A stretch of DNA of 64,000 nucleotides. Origin: Streptomyces sp. Alt3 (lineage in GTDB: Bacteria; Actinomycetota; Actinomycetes; Streptomycetales; Streptomycetaceae). The stretch is taken from NCBI RefSeq assembly GCF_030719215.1, contig NZ_CP120983.1:2914001-2978000 (forward strand), given 5' to 3'. Below the pieces are notes generated by a model. That model was not told the origin of the DNA, made no database searches, and saw nothing but the letters and a program-made list of their open reading frames with translations. This document shows, piece by piece, positions 1 to 8,393 of this stretch (positions are counted from its first letter, which is position 1; every line of letters begins with the position of its first letter). A program made the translations under genes and the position numbers.

Positions 1-716
1 GCGAGGAGCGCGCGCCGCGCACGCCCCGCCAGCGGCGTCGCACCCGCGGCGGCAGCACCCTCGACGAGAGCGCGGTCACCGTGCCCGCGCCCGCCGAAGG
101 ACCGACCGATGAGGACACGCCGGAGGCGCGCACCCCGCGCCGCCGTCGCCGCACCCGCGCCGCCGCACCCGAAGCCGTGGCGGAGGCCGCGGTGACCGTG
201 GTGGAGACCCCGGCCGCCGAGGCCGAGCCCGCGCCCGCGCCCGCGGCGGAGTCCGCCGCGGAGGCGAAGCCGCGCCGTCGCCGTACGCGTACCGCTGCCG
301 CGAAGCCGGCCGTCGCGCAGGCCCCGGCAGCCGAGCCCGTGGTCGACTTCCAGACCGTGGCCGTCGCCGCGCAGACCGCGGAGCCCGTGGCCACCAAGCC
401 GCGCCGCCGGACCCGTGTGGTGAAGCCGGCCGACGAGGTCGACTTCCAGATCGCCCCGGTCTCCGAGCCCGCGCCGCAGACCAGGGCGCGCCGCAGCACC
501 CGGTCCGCGGCGAAGCCGAAGGCCGAGGCGGTCGCCGCCACAACCACCGTCGAGGACGCGGCGGAGACCAAGCCGCGCCGTCGCCGGCCGCGTGCCGCCG
601 CGGAGAAGGCGGAGACCGCCGTGGTGACCGTGACGGCGGACGGCGAGGCGGCTCCCGCGAAGCCGCGCCGTCGCCGTTCCCGCGCGGCGGCCGCCGCCGA
701 GACGGCCGAAGGCTGA
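1..716 (+). CDS. C-terminal tail of a probable DEAD/DEAH-box RNA helicase (5' end outside window)
   Basis: The reading frame is already open at base 3 and runs to TGA at 714-716, so the gene starts upstream of the window. What is visible is about 238 residues of low-complexity Ala/Glu/Pro sequence broken by evenly spaced basic clusters such as RRRRTR, RRRTR and RRRRSR, with no folded domain. Such basic repeat tails are known at the C-terminus of actinobacterial DEAD/DEAH RNA helicases, where they probably bind RNA, and a helicase sits at this place in Streptomyces genomes as I recall. The catalytic part is not visible, so a ribonuclease E-type tail is an alternative. A strong hairpin follows. 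Confidence 0.55.
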   Translation, partial: EERAPRTPRQRRRTRGGSTLDESAVTVPAPAEGPTDEDTPEARTPRRRRRTRAAAPEAVAEAAVTVVETPAAEAEPAPAPAAESAAEAKPRRRRTRTAAAKPAVAQAPAAEPVVDFQTVAVAAQTAEPVATKPRRRTRVVKPADEVDFQIAPVSEPAPQTRARRSTRSAAKPKAEAVAATTTVEDAAETKPRRRRPRAAAEKAETAVVTVTADGEAAPAKPRRRRSRAAAAAETAEG

Positions 717-737
717 TCCTCGGGCCGCAGTCACCTC

Positions 738-778
738 GTACGGCCCCGGTTCCCGCACTGCGGGGGCCGGGGCCGTAC
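738..778 (+). terminator. Hairpin terminator after the helicase-tail gene
   Basis: A perfect 12-bp stem (GTACGGCCCCGG, 738-749, with its complement at 767-778) and a 17-base loop begin 22 bases after the stop codon. There is no U-tract, as is usual in Streptomyces. Confidence 0.7.
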
Positions 779-809
779 GTCTGCCCGGGCACGTCCGGCC
801 CCCCGGGGA

Positions 810-822
810 TACGCTCGGCCCC
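810..822 (+). promoter_or_regulatory. Candidate -10 box for a leaderless transcript
   Basis: TACGCT at 810-815 fits the TANNNT -10 pattern and ends 7 bases before the ATG at 823. No Shine-Dalgarno sequence precedes that ATG, so transcription probably starts at the start codon. No good -35 was seen. Confidence 0.45.
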
Positions 823-1677
823 ATGAGCCGGCCGCCCACTTTCACCCCGCCCCCCTGCGCCCGTGCCCGCGTACTGCGTACCGAGCGCGGGGACTTCGCC
901 GTGCTGGACGCCGCGCCGGCTGACGGCGCGCACTCCACCGCCCTTCTGCTGCCCGGGTACACCGGCAGCAAGGAGGACTTCGTCGCGATGCTCGAACCCC
1001 TCGCCGAGGCCGGGTTCCGCGTGCTGTCCGTCGACGGCCGCGGGCAGTACGAGACCGACGGGGCGGGCCGCCAGGAGAGCTACGCGCAGGAGGAGTTGGC
1101 CCGTGACGTGCTGGCGCAGGCCGCGGCGGTCGACGGTGACGCGGCGCCCGGCGGAATCCATCTGCTGGGGCATTCCCTGGGCGGGCAGATCGCCCGCGCG
1201 GCGGTGCTGCGGGACGCCGCGCCCTTCCGCTCGCTGACCCTGATGTCGTCCGGTCCCGCCGAGATCGACCCCGCCCAGCAGAAGAAGGCACGCCTGCTCA
1301 GCGACGCGCTCGGCCGCTGGACCATGGCCGAGGTGTGGCGGATGATGCGCGCGATGGACCCGCCCGAGGACGCGGACACGGGGGACGGCGAGGACCTGCG
1401 CCGCCGCTGGATGCGCCACGACCCGGCCCAGCTCATCGCCACCGGTGCGCAGTTGTCGTCCGAGCCGGACCGGGTGGCCGAGCTCGCCGCGCTGGCCCTT
1501 CCCGTGCACGTGGTCTCGGGCGAGCGGGACGACGTCTGGCCGGTGCCCCTGCTGGACGGCATGGCGGAGCGGCTGGGCGCCCGGCGCACCGTGATCGAGG
1601 GCGCCGAGCACTCCCCCAACACGGCCCGGCCGGTGGAGACCGCGGCAGCCCTGGTCTCGTTCTGGAACGGCGTCTGA
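823..1677 (+). CDS. Alpha/beta hydrolase
   Basis: A 284-residue soluble alpha/beta-hydrolase-fold protein. The nucleophile elbow GHSLGG puts the catalytic Ser at about residue 118; an Asp at 235/236 (GERDD) and a His at 262 (GAEHS) complete a plausible triad. An oxyanion-hole motif LLPGYTGSK lies near residue 43. No signal peptide or membrane segment is present, so it should be cytoplasmic. The substrate cannot be told from sequence; esterase, lipase-like or thioesterase activity are all possible. The ATG start appears leaderless. It stands alone between a terminator and a convergent gene. Confidence 0.88.
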   Translation: MSRPPTFTPPPCARARVLRTERGDFAVLDAAPADGAHSTALLLPGYTGSKEDFVAMLEPLAEAGFRVLSVDGRGQYETDGAGRQESYAQEELARDVLAQAAAVDGDAAPGGIHLLGHSLGGQIARAAVLRDAAPFRSLTLMSSGPAEIDPAQQKKARLLSDALGRWTMAEVWRMMRAMDPPEDADTGDGEDLRRRWMRHDPAQLIATGAQLSSEPDRVAELAALALPVHVVSGERDDVWPVPLLDGMAERLGARRTVIEGAEHSPNTARPVETAAALVSFWNGV

Positions 1678-1746
1678 CGTTCCCCCCGGCACGGGCCGCC
1701 GGAACGGCGTCCGGCGTTCCCCCTGGCAGGCCCTGGGGCCTCGTCG

Positions 1747-2658
1747 TCAGTACTGCGCCTGCAGGTGCTGCCAGAACCCGTCGCGCAGCGCCCGGCGCAG
1801 ATGGGCGTGGCCGCGCAGCGAGTGCTGGAGGAGGCGTTCGGCCTCGACGAGCAGGTCCTGGTCGACGGAGCCGGGGAGGTACGGGTGCCCGGGCAGCAGG
1901 TCGGCGAGGGCCTCCCTGCCGCGTGAGGAGAGCCAGCCGGCTGCGATCTGCGCACCGACGAAGCGGACGTCCTCGCGTGCGGGGGCGGGGCTGTCGTCCT
2001 CGTACATGGTGACGGAGCGCCTGGTCACGTACGGACGGCAGAAGTCGAGGTCGAAGGTGCGCTGGCTGTCGACCTCCCACAGCAGCGGCTCGGCCTGGTT
2101 GCGGCCCTCTCCCGCCTCGATGCCCCAGAGGTGCACACGGGCGCCGTAGCCCTGGGCCGCTTCGACGGCGGAGACCAGGTCCTCGTCACCGCCGACGAGC
2201 GCGGCGTCGCTGATGGCGCGGTGCCGGGCGAGCGATTCGAGGTCGGTGCGGATGAGTGAGTCGACGCCCTTCTGCTGGTTGTTGGCGTTGAGGTTGCCGA
2301 GCCTGACCTTGACGTCGGGGAGTTCGGCGATGGACTGCTGCTCGACGGTGTGGATCCGGCGTCTGGCCCCGTCGTACCAGTACACGCGCAGCAGCCGGCT
2401 GTCGGCGAAGATCGTGCGGGCCTTGTCGATGAAGGCCTCGATCAGCCCTTCGGCGTCCAGGTCGAAGGACCGGCGGTCCTCCGTGCCGGTCACGAGCAGC
2501 CCGGCCGCCGCGTAGACGTAGCCCGCGTCCACGAAGATCGCGTGGGTGGAGGGGGTCTTCGACACCTCGGCGAGCACCCGCAGGAGCAGCTCGTTGGTGC
2601 GGTCCAGCTGCTCACGGATCCCGGATCCTTCGTCCGGCCCCGCGTCCGCGTGACTCAT
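1747..2658 (-). CDS. NYN domain protein (PIN-like nuclease fold)
   Basis: A 303-residue protein whose residues about 38-200 form a NYN domain, a PIN/FLAP-like ribonuclease fold. Conserved acidic positions are visible: FVDAGY (Asp44), YWYDG, KGVDSLIRTDL and GGDEDL, which together would bind metal. The last 100 residues form a helical region that I do not recognise. Relatives are thought to process or degrade RNA, but no substrate is known here. The ATG is preceded by GAGG at suitable spacing. It is convergent with the alpha/beta hydrolase and divergent from the small gene at 2868. Confidence 0.85.
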   Translation of the reverse strand: MSHADAGPDEGSGIREQLDRTNELLLRVLAEVSKTPSTHAIFVDAGYVYAAAGLLVTGTEDRRSFDLDAEGLIEAFIDKARTIFADSRLLRVYWYDGARRRIHTVEQQSIAELPDVKVRLGNLNANNQQKGVDSLIRTDLESLARHRAISDAALVGGDEDLVSAVEAAQGYGARVHLWGIEAGEGRNQAEPLLWEVDSQRTFDLDFCRPYVTRRSVTMYEDDSPAPAREDVRFVGAQIAAGWLSSRGREALADLLPGHPYLPGSVDQDLLVEAERLLQHSLRGHAHLRRALRDGFWQHLQAQY

Positions 2659-2867
2659 GCGGACCTCATTGTCCGCGCATGGCTGATTACCGACGGGTAC
2701 TTAGACATCCAAAAAATTTCCTTAGCGTAGGGAATGTTTGCGCTGGGCAAGCCGTTGTACCCCTTGTGGAGCGCGAGGCGCAGGCGTCTTGCGCTCCCAT
2801 CCTTGCGGACGGCCAGACCGTCCTCCCAGTAGTTCTCCAGCAGGAGGATCAGACGAAGGGAAGCCAT

Positions 2868-3020
2868 ATGCGCTTCGAGATCATGCGACTCGACGACGTC
2901 GACGGTACCGCCGTGGACAGCACCGTCGTGGACGCCGCCTCCGTCAACCGGATCGTGCAGCAGGCCGCGGCAATGGGCCAGCGCATCTACATCCGGCCGG
3001 CCGACACGTCGGCTTCGTAA
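2868..3020 (+). CDS. Conserved small protein, 50 residues, function unknown
   Basis: A 50-residue protein beginning MRFEIMRLDDVDG and ending with YIRPADTSAS. The ATG at 2868 follows GAAGGGAA, a good ribosome binding site, and codon use is typical of the neighbours. It is mildly acidic, has no membrane segment and resembles a single alpha/beta unit. It sits alone between a divergent gene and a strong terminator at 3076-3108, which supports it being a real transcription unit. I recall homologues in other Streptomyces but no function. A longer in-frame extension upstream is possible, but its sequence looks non-coding. Confidence 0.7.
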   Translation: MRFEIMRLDDVDGTAVDSTVVDAASVNRIVQQAAAMGQRIYIRPADTSAS

Positions 3021-3075
3021 CACCTTGCATCGCTTCGTGTCGCTGATTTCGAGCGGATGACGAGCTGAAGACGAG

Positions 3076-3108
3076 GCGCCCCCGCACGGAAGACCCGTGC
3101 GGGGGCGC
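3076..3108. terminator. Bidirectional hairpin terminator between convergent genes
   Basis: A perfect 14-bp stem (3076-3089 pairs with 3095-3108) with a 5-base loop lies between the small gene (ends 3020) and the MarC gene (ends 3132 on the minus strand). Confidence 0.85.
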
Positions 3109-3131
3109 TGTGGTGTCCGGACCCCCGGGTC

Positions 3132-3737
3132 TCAGGAGTTCTGGATGACCTGGGTGACGCCGTTGATGATCTGCTGCACCGCGATGGCCGAGAGCATCAT
3201 CCCGGCGAGCCGGGTCACCAGGACCACGCCGCCGTCCTTGATCACGCGGATGATCAGCAGCGAGTACCTCATGGTCACCCAGAGCACGAGGTGCATGGCG
3301 ACGATCGCCGACCAGACCGAGATCTGGCCGGAGGTGCCGTCGGCGTTCTGCACCGCGAGGATCACCGAGACGATCGCGCCGGGGCCGGCGAGCAGCGGCA
3401 TGCCGAGCGGCACGAGCGCCACGTTGACGTCCTTGGTCTGCGTCGGCTCGTCCGTCTTGCCGGTCAGCAGATCCAGCGCGATGAGCAGCAGGAGGAGACC
3501 TCCCGCGATCATCAGCGCGGGTACGGAGACGTGCAGGTAGTCCAGGATCTGCTGGCCGAGCAGACCGAAGACGGCGATCACGCCGAAGGCGACCGCCACG
3601 GCCTGCAGGGCCATCCTGCGCTGCACCTTGGCGGGGCGGCCCGCGGTGAGGGCCAGGAAGATCGGGGTGATTCCGGGCGGATCCATAATCACAAAAAGGG
3701 TGAGAAAAAGGGATCCGAAGACAGCGATGTCGAACAC
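3132..3737 (-). CDS. MarC family integral membrane protein
   Basis: A MarC/UPF0056 family protein of about 201 residues with six predicted membrane segments. Family landmarks are visible: FLTLFVIMDPPGITPIF near the N-terminus and LVPLGMPLLAGPGAI in the middle. I chose the GTG at 3737 because the product then begins FDIAVFGSLF and matches the usual family length, with AAGG seven bases upstream; an ATG at 3803 would add 22 unlike-coding residues. Function is not established in the family: the old link to multiple antibiotic resistance in E. coli was not upheld. Confidence 0.88.
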   Translation of the reverse strand: MFDIAVFGSLFLTLFVIMDPPGITPIFLALTAGRPAKVQRRMALQAVAVAFGVIAVFGLLGQQILDYLHVSVPALMIAGGLLLLLIALDLLTGKTDEPTQTKDVNVALVPLGMPLLAGPGAIVSVILAVQNADGTSGQISVWSAIVAMHLVLWVTMRYSLLIIRVIKDGGVVLVTRLAGMMLSAIAVQQIINGVTQVIQNS

Positions 3738-3848
3738 GGTGAGCCTTGCGAGAGGAGAGGGGCCGAACAGGAGGATGCGTGTGCCGGCACACCACGGGGA
3801 CACCCGGGCACACGGTGACGCGACAGGAAAAAGGAGGGGCGGGCCCCG

Positions 3849-4715
3849 TTACGCGGGGAGCGGTCCGCCGGCGCCCGGCACGGGGAACGCCCCCGTGGCG
3901 CGCCGGGTGATCTCGCCGTAGATCTCGGGGTCGGTGGTGTACTCCCCGAGGCGGACGGTCTTGCGGCTGCCGTGGTAGTCGCTGGACCCGGTGGTCAGCA
4001 GCCCCAGATCGGCGGCGAGCCCACGCAGCCGGGCCCTCGTGGACTCGTCGTGGTCCATGTGGTCGACCTCGATGCCGTCCAGGCCCGCCTCGGCGAGTCG
4101 GGCGATCACGGCTTCGGGGACCACTGCCCCTCGCTTGACGGCGAGCGGGTGGGCGAAGACGGTGACGCCGCCCGCGGCCTTGACCAGCCGGACCGCGTCG
4201 AAGGGGTCGAGTTCGTGCTTGCCGGCGTACGCGCGCCCGCCGTTGCCGAGCCAGGCCGAGGTGAATGCGTCGGAGACCGAGTCGACGACCCCCAGCTCCA
4301 CGAGCGCGGTCGCGACGTGCGGGCGGCCGACGGACCCGTTCCCGGCGATCCGGGCGACCTGCTCCCAGGTGATCGGGACGCCCAGCTCCTGGAGCCTGAG
4401 CACCATGGCCTGCGCCCGGGGAACCCGGTCGTCCCGCACGAGCTCGCGCTCCCGGGCCAGTTCGGGCTCGGCCGGGTCGAAGAGGTAGGCCAGCATGTGC
4501 AGGCTGACACCGTCGACCTGGCAGGAGAGCTCGGCGCCCGTGACGAGGGTGAGGCCTTCGGGCAGGGCGGCAGCGGCTTCCGCGTGACCGCCGACCGTGT
4601 CGTGATCGGTCAGGGCGACGACGTCCAGGCCCGCCGCGGCGGCGTTGGCCACCAGCTCGGCGGGGGTGTCCGTGCCGTCGGAAGCGGTGGAGTGGGTGTG
4701 CAGATCGATGCGCAC
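3849..4715 (-). CDS. PHP domain phosphoesterase
   Basis: A 288-residue cytoplasmic PHP-family metal-dependent phosphoesterase. The metal-binding signature IDLHTHS at residues 3-9 (His6, His8) and LTDHD near residue 35 are present, and SDYHG lies near the C-terminus. Related proteins (TrpH/YciV type) remove the 3'-phosphate from nucleoside 3',5'-bisphosphates and small oligonucleotides; that activity is inferred by family. The start is set at GTG 4715, giving MRIDLHTHS and TGGAG eight bases upstream, rather than an ATG 42 bases further up. Confidence 0.88.
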   Translation of the reverse strand: MRIDLHTHSTASDGTDTPAELVANAAAAGLDVVALTDHDTVGGHAEAAAALPEGLTLVTGAELSCQVDGVSLHMLAYLFDPAEPELARERELVRDDRVPRAQAMVLRLQELGVPITWEQVARIAGNGSVGRPHVATALVELGVVDSVSDAFTSAWLGNGGRAYAGKHELDPFDAVRLVKAAGGVTVFAHPLAVKRGAVVPEAVIARLAEAGLDGIEVDHMDHDESTRARLRGLAADLGLLTTGSSDYHGSRKTVRLGEYTTDPEIYGEITRRATGAFPVPGAGGPLPA

Positions 4716-4812
4716 GACGCGTACTCCAGTGCTGGCGGACGGACAGGGGACGCTCAAGGATAACCGCCGGGCGCCACCCTTCCGGCCCTCCGTCCCCGCG
4801 GCGCAGGCCAGG

Positions 4813-5457
4813 TCAGGGCGGTGTGATCAGGCGGGGGGTGAGCGCTCCGCACGGCAGGAGGTCCACCTCGCCGCCGGCGTCGCGCAGATCGGTCAGCACC
4901 AGCTCGTCGTACATCAGGAGACCGGACTGCTCGGGCCAGACGATCGCCCAGAGCCACAGCCCACGCGCCTCGCCCGCGAAGACGGCCCGGTCCGCGGGCG
5001 CGTCCTTGACGTGCCAGAGCGCGGTGGGACGTCCCGCCGCGAGGACCTTGGCGTCCGGTGCCGCGTCGACACGCAGGCCGGAGCCGGGATCGGGACCGTC
5101 GATGCCGGCGTACCGCGCGCCGAGACCGACCCCCAGTTCCTCGGCGACGAGCAGCAGTTCGGCCATCCCCCCGAGCGGCCCCGGGCCTGAGCAGGCGACG
5201 ACGGTGGCCCGGCCGCCGCTGCGGTCGTCACCCGCGTACGCCGCGCCCGTGAAGAGCCAGCCCACCGGGAGCGGCCAGGGCATCCACACCGGCACCCGGG
5301 CCCGGTGCACCACCACACCCAGCGCCTCGACGCTGGGTGGGACCACCGGCTGCATCGGGTGCACCTGACCGTGCGTGGAGCACTGCCAGGCATCGGCGAA
5401 GAGGCCGGGCGCCCTGACCCGGCCACCGCACTTCGGGCAACTGGGTTCGCCCCTCAT
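4813..5457 (-). CDS. Conserved actinobacterial zinc-ribbon protein (DUF6758-like)
   Basis: A 214-residue protein that opens with CPKCGGRV at residues 7-14 and a further Cys and His (WQCSTHGQVH), a likely zinc ribbon. The rest is a conserved soluble region with motifs PWPLPVGWLFTGAAYAGDDRSG and LWLWAIVWPEQSGLLMYDEL. I believe this is the family Pfam calls DUF6758, which is restricted to actinobacteria. No function is known. Its ATG at 5457 has GAGGA 12 bases upstream. It lies after the SUFU-domain gene on the same strand with a 250-base gap. Confidence 0.75.
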   Translation of the reverse strand: MRGEPSCPKCGGRVRAPGLFADAWQCSTHGQVHPMQPVVPPSVEALGVVVHRARVPVWMPWPLPVGWLFTGAAYAGDDRSGGRATVVACSGPGPLGGMAELLLVAEELGVGLGARYAGIDGPDPGSGLRVDAAPDAKVLAAGRPTALWHVKDAPADRAVFAGEARGLWLWAIVWPEQSGLLMYDELVLTDLRDAGGEVDLLPCGALTPRLITPP

Positions 5458-5711
5458 AACGCTTAACGGTCCTCTTCGGTCGTCGCCTCGTCAAGGACGA
5501 TCACCCGCCCACAGTCCGGTGTCGGCCCCGACAAGTAAATGCATCTCACACTCATCAGGGCGTCCAACTCATTCTGTGAGGAGCGGAGGAGCTGGAGCCG
5601 CGCCACGCCACGGAGGACGGCGTCACCGTCCTCGTCGGCCGACCCGGCCGTCCCGGACCTCGCCCGCGGCTCTCCCCTCACCGCGCGGCGGGGCCTGCCG
5701 TATCCGGTGCG

Positions 5712-6296
5712 TCAGTCCAGCGGCACGGACGCGCGCAGCGGGTCGCGCAGGTCCGTGCCCTGCGCGAGCCAGCGCTCCTGGAGCTCCTGCGCACCCCTGA
5801 CCCGCTTCCAGGCGGCCTCGTTGTGCGTCATGGGAAGCAGGGGGAGGAAGCACACCGGGTCCATGGGGGCGTCCAGTTCCAGGTCCTCGACGAGCCCGCC
5901 CGGCTCGGCGACCAGGACGGAGCTGAAGGGGGCCCCCGTCCACAGCGGCTGCCCCAGGTCCAGCGACGCCCCGGGGGCCACGATCAGGCCCTCGACCTGC
6001 GGGGAGGCCGCCAGCACCGCGAGGGGCCGCAGCACCTGGTCTGTGTCGGCGAGCCCCAGCCTCACGGACAGGACCAGTTCGGCGCGCGGGCCCTTGACGG
6101 GGTCGGCGAGGGGCGAGGTCGGGTCGGCCATCGGCTGGGCGGACATGCCGAGCGTCGCGTAGCGCACGACGTCGCCGTCGATGAAGCGGAGCACCTCGAT
6201 GCGGTCCGTGCCGAGGAAGGTCACATCCGCGCGGGCGTCCGGCTCCCCCAGAGCCGTGCGGAGCCGGGTTTCGACCAGATCAAGAATTTCTCCCAT
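5712..6296 (-). CDS. Suppressor-of-fused (SUFU) domain protein
   Basis: A 194-residue protein beginning MGEILDLVETRLR. It matches the bacterial SUFU-like domain pattern: an acidic N-terminal helix, DVTFLGTDRIEVLRF, AELVLSVR and a C-terminal LPLLPMTHNEAAWKR. Bacterial SUFU-domain proteins are often immunity proteins of polymorphic toxins, but this one has no toxin neighbour and is a stand-alone core gene, so its role is unknown. I prefer ATG 6296; an upstream ATG at 6386 adds 30 residues of atypical sequence. No Shine-Dalgarno is present and a TATGCT box ends 6 bases before the ATG, so the mRNA may be leaderless. Confidence 0.75.
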   Translation of the reverse strand: MGEILDLVETRLRTALGEPDARADVTFLGTDRIEVLRFIDGDVVRYATLGMSAQPMADPTSPLADPVKGPRAELVLSVRLGLADTDQVLRPLAVLAASPQVEGLIVAPGASLDLGQPLWTGAPFSSVLVAEPGGLVEDLELDAPMDPVCFLPLLPMTHNEAAWKRVRGAQELQERWLAQGTDLRDPLRASVPLD

Positions 6297-6308
6297 GCAG
6301 CGAGCATA
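6297..6308 (-). promoter_or_regulatory. Candidate -10 box for a leaderless transcript (SUFU gene)
   Basis: On the minus strand TATGCT (6308-6303) is followed by six bases and the ATG at 6296. A TTGCCC further upstream is a possible but poorly spaced -35 (15 bases). Confidence 0.4.
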
Positions 6309-6708
6309 GAACGCGTCCGGAACGGGCAAAGGAAGGGATTGACTCCTCACGTGGCTGATAGCCTGAGGCGTCGGTCGGGACAGCACGCAGAAGCGTCGCT
6401 CTCAGTCCTGACACCACGTGATCCCCCACGGGGGACCGGCCGGAGGAGGTGGGGCTGCGGTGGATCCGAGTCGACCGCGCAGTACCAACCGCCCTTCCGC
6501 GCGACGCCTTCCTTCTGTGATCTGACACCCTTCCCGGACGTCAGCACGGCAGTTCGCGCAGCGGAAGAGCCCCTCGTTTTTGCCTGTCTGTAGCGAACGC
6601 CGTCATCGTGCTCCCGCGGTGCCGCCCGCTTTGCGGACGTGAGCGCACGTCCCCATTCCGGGCTGTTCCACGTGCCCGCCGACGGCCCTCCGTGAAGAGG
6701 AGCCAGCC
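6309..6708. other. Intergenic region upstream of corA
   Basis: About 400 bases between the divergent SUFU gene and corA. The sequence is less GC-rich than coding regions and must hold the corA promoter. TTGACT at about 6337 and TAGCCT at about 6357 are promoter-like but only 14 bases apart. I see no convincing magnesium riboswitch or other conserved RNA element and no coding potential. Confidence 0.4.
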
Positions 6709-7824
6709 ATGTCGATGATCCGTGACCTGCGCGCCGCCGTGCGCCCGTCCCTGCGCAAGAGCAACACCCCGTACAACAGCTACGACGCGACCCGTGACCC
6801 CTCCGCCTCCAGCGCCGTCGTCGACTGCGCCGTCTACCGGGACGGACGCCGCGTCACCGAGGTCTCCTGCCTGACGCCGCGCGAGGCGATGCTGCGCGTA
6901 CGGGAGGAGGGCGGCTTCGCCTGGATCGGTCTGCACGAGCCGACCGAGGAGGAGTTCGCCGGTATCGCCCGGGAGTTCGGCCTCCACCCGCTCGCGGTGG
7001 AGGACGCGGTCCACGCCCACCAGCGGCCGAAGCTGGAGCGGTACGACGACACGCTGTTCACCGTCTTCAAGACGATCCACTACGTGGAGCACGCCGAACT
7101 GACCGCGACCAGCGAGGTCGTCGAGACCGGTGAGGTGATGTGCTTCACCGGCCGGGACTTCGTGATCACCGTCCGGCACGGCGGGCAGGGCTCACTGCGC
7201 GCCCTGCGCCACCGTCTCCAGGAGGACCCGGAGCTGCTCGCCAAGGGGCCGTCCGCGGTGCTGCACTCCATCGCGGACCACGTGGTCGACGGCTACATCG
7301 CGGTGGCGGCCTCGGTCCAGGACGACATCGACGAGGTCGAGATCGACGTGTTCTCCACCCCGGCGAAGGGTGGTACGCGCGGTTCGGACGCGGGCCGCAT
7401 CTACCAGCTGAAGCGCGAGGTGCTGGAGTTCAAGCGCGCCGTGTCGCCGCTGCTGCGGCCGATGCAGCTGCTGAGCGAGCGCCCCATGCGGCTGATCGAC
7501 CCCGACATCCAGAAGTACTTCCGCGACGTGGCCGACCACCTCGCCCGGGTGCACGAGGAGGTCATCGGTTTCGACGAGCTGCTCAACTCGATCCTCCAGG
7601 CCAACCTGGCGCAGGCCACCGTCACGCAGAACGAGGACATGCGCAAGATCACCTCCTGGGCGGCGATCATCGCCGTGCCGACGATGATCTGCGGGGTCTA
7701 CGGCATGAACTTCAAGCACATGCCCGAACTTCGGTGGACGTACGGCTATCCGATGGTGCTGGCCCTCATCGGCGTCGTCTGCTTCTCCATCCACCGCACC
7801 CTCAAGCGCAACGGCTGGCTCTAA
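6709..7824 (+). CDS. corA: CorA family magnesium/cobalt transporter
   Basis: A 371-residue member of the CorA family of pentameric metal channels in the cytoplasmic membrane. The large N-terminal cytosolic domain is followed by two C-terminal membrane helices with the signature GMN at residues 332-334 (VYGMNFKHMPEL), which forms the selectivity filter, and a short basic tail (LKRNGWL). Length and layout are normal. ATG 6709 follows a GAGGAG ribosome binding site. The N-terminal 40 residues are a little longer than in enteric CorA, as in other actinobacteria. Confidence 0.95.
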   Translation: MSMIRDLRAAVRPSLRKSNTPYNSYDATRDPSASSAVVDCAVYRDGRRVTEVSCLTPREAMLRVREEGGFAWIGLHEPTEEEFAGIAREFGLHPLAVEDAVHAHQRPKLERYDDTLFTVFKTIHYVEHAELTATSEVVETGEVMCFTGRDFVITVRHGGQGSLRALRHRLQEDPELLAKGPSAVLHSIADHVVDGYIAVAASVQDDIDEVEIDVFSTPAKGGTRGSDAGRIYQLKREVLEFKRAVSPLLRPMQLLSERPMRLIDPDIQKYFRDVADHLARVHEEVIGFDELLNSILQANLAQATVTQNEDMRKITSWAAIIAVPTMICGVYGMNFKHMPELRWTYGYPMVLALIGVVCFSIHRTLKRNGWL

Positions 7825-7836
7825 TAGAGTTCGGGC
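7825..7836 (+). promoter_or_regulatory. Candidate -10 box for a leaderless transcript
   Basis: TAGAGT at 7825-7830 starts directly after the corA stop codon and ends 6 bases before the ATG at 7837, which lacks a ribosome binding site. It could make the next gene independent of corA. Confidence 0.4.
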
Positions 7837-8355
7837 ATGACTGCTGCTGACGTGTTGCTTGCCCGGGCTCTCGTCGAGGAGGCCACCAAGAAGTCCGGCC
7901 TGATCTGGGTGCGAGGCAGCGGCCCCTCCCGTGCGCTGTGGCACGTGTGGCACGAGGGTGCGGCCCTGCTCGTGGGGGACGGCCCCGGCGAGCAGCCGCT
8001 CCCCGCCGGGCTGGACGAGGGCGCCGCCGCCGAGGTGACCGTGCGCAGCAAGGACAAGGGCGGCAGGCTCGTGGCCTGGACGGCCGCCGTCACCGTGCTG
8101 GAGCCGCGTTCCGAGGAGTGGGAGGCGGCGGTCGCCGAGCTCAAGGGCAAGCGGCTGAACGCCCCGGACGCGGAGCAGCTGACGGAGCGCTGGGCCCGTG
8201 AGTGCCGGGTCGTACGGCTGACGCCCGGCGCGTCGAGCACCGACCTTCCCGACGGCTCACTGGCGGTCGCACCCCTGCCCACCGGGGCGACCACACGGCG
8301 GACGGCCCCCGCCGCGCTCCCCCGGCTGCTGCTGAAGCGCCGCGGAAGGCGCTGA
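7837..8355 (+). CDS. Conserved hypothetical protein, possible split-barrel fold
   Basis: A 172-residue soluble protein with no recognised motif. The middle (LWHVWHEGAALLVGDGPGEQPLPAGL, then EVTVRSKDKGGRLVAWTAAVTVLEP) has the strand pattern of FMN/F420-binding split-barrel proteins, but this is a weak impression. The C-terminus is basic (RLLLKRRGRR). It starts 12 bases after corA on the same strand, so it may be co-transcribed, although a leaderless promoter is also possible. It ends at a bidirectional hairpin. I cannot assign a function. Confidence 0.7.
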   Translation: MTAADVLLARALVEEATKKSGLIWVRGSGPSRALWHVWHEGAALLVGDGPGEQPLPAGLDEGAAAEVTVRSKDKGGRLVAWTAAVTVLEPRSEEWEAAVAELKGKRLNAPDAEQLTERWARECRVVRLTPGASSTDLPDGSLAVAPLPTGATTRRTAPAALPRLLLKRRGRR

Positions 8356-8376
8356 CGCCGTCCCGCCGGACGGCGT
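8355..8376. terminator. Hairpin between convergent genes
   Basis: A perfect 8-bp stem (8355-8362 with 8369-8376) and 6-base loop sits at the stop codon of the gene ending 8355, before the convergent lipoprotein gene. Confidence 0.6.
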
Positions 8377-8393
8377 GAGGAGCCGGCCGGCCG

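Noticed and set aside
5463..5555. Possible 30-residue leader peptide (MSVRCIYLSGPT...) just upstream of the zinc-ribbon gene
   Set aside because: It ends five bases before the next gene, but has no ribosome site, and the AT-rich sequence looks more like promoter and leader. It cannot be separated from chance.
6309..6708. Magnesium riboswitch before corA
   Set aside because: No conserved M-box-like stem pattern could be recognised by eye, and corA genes of actinobacteria are not usually controlled that way.
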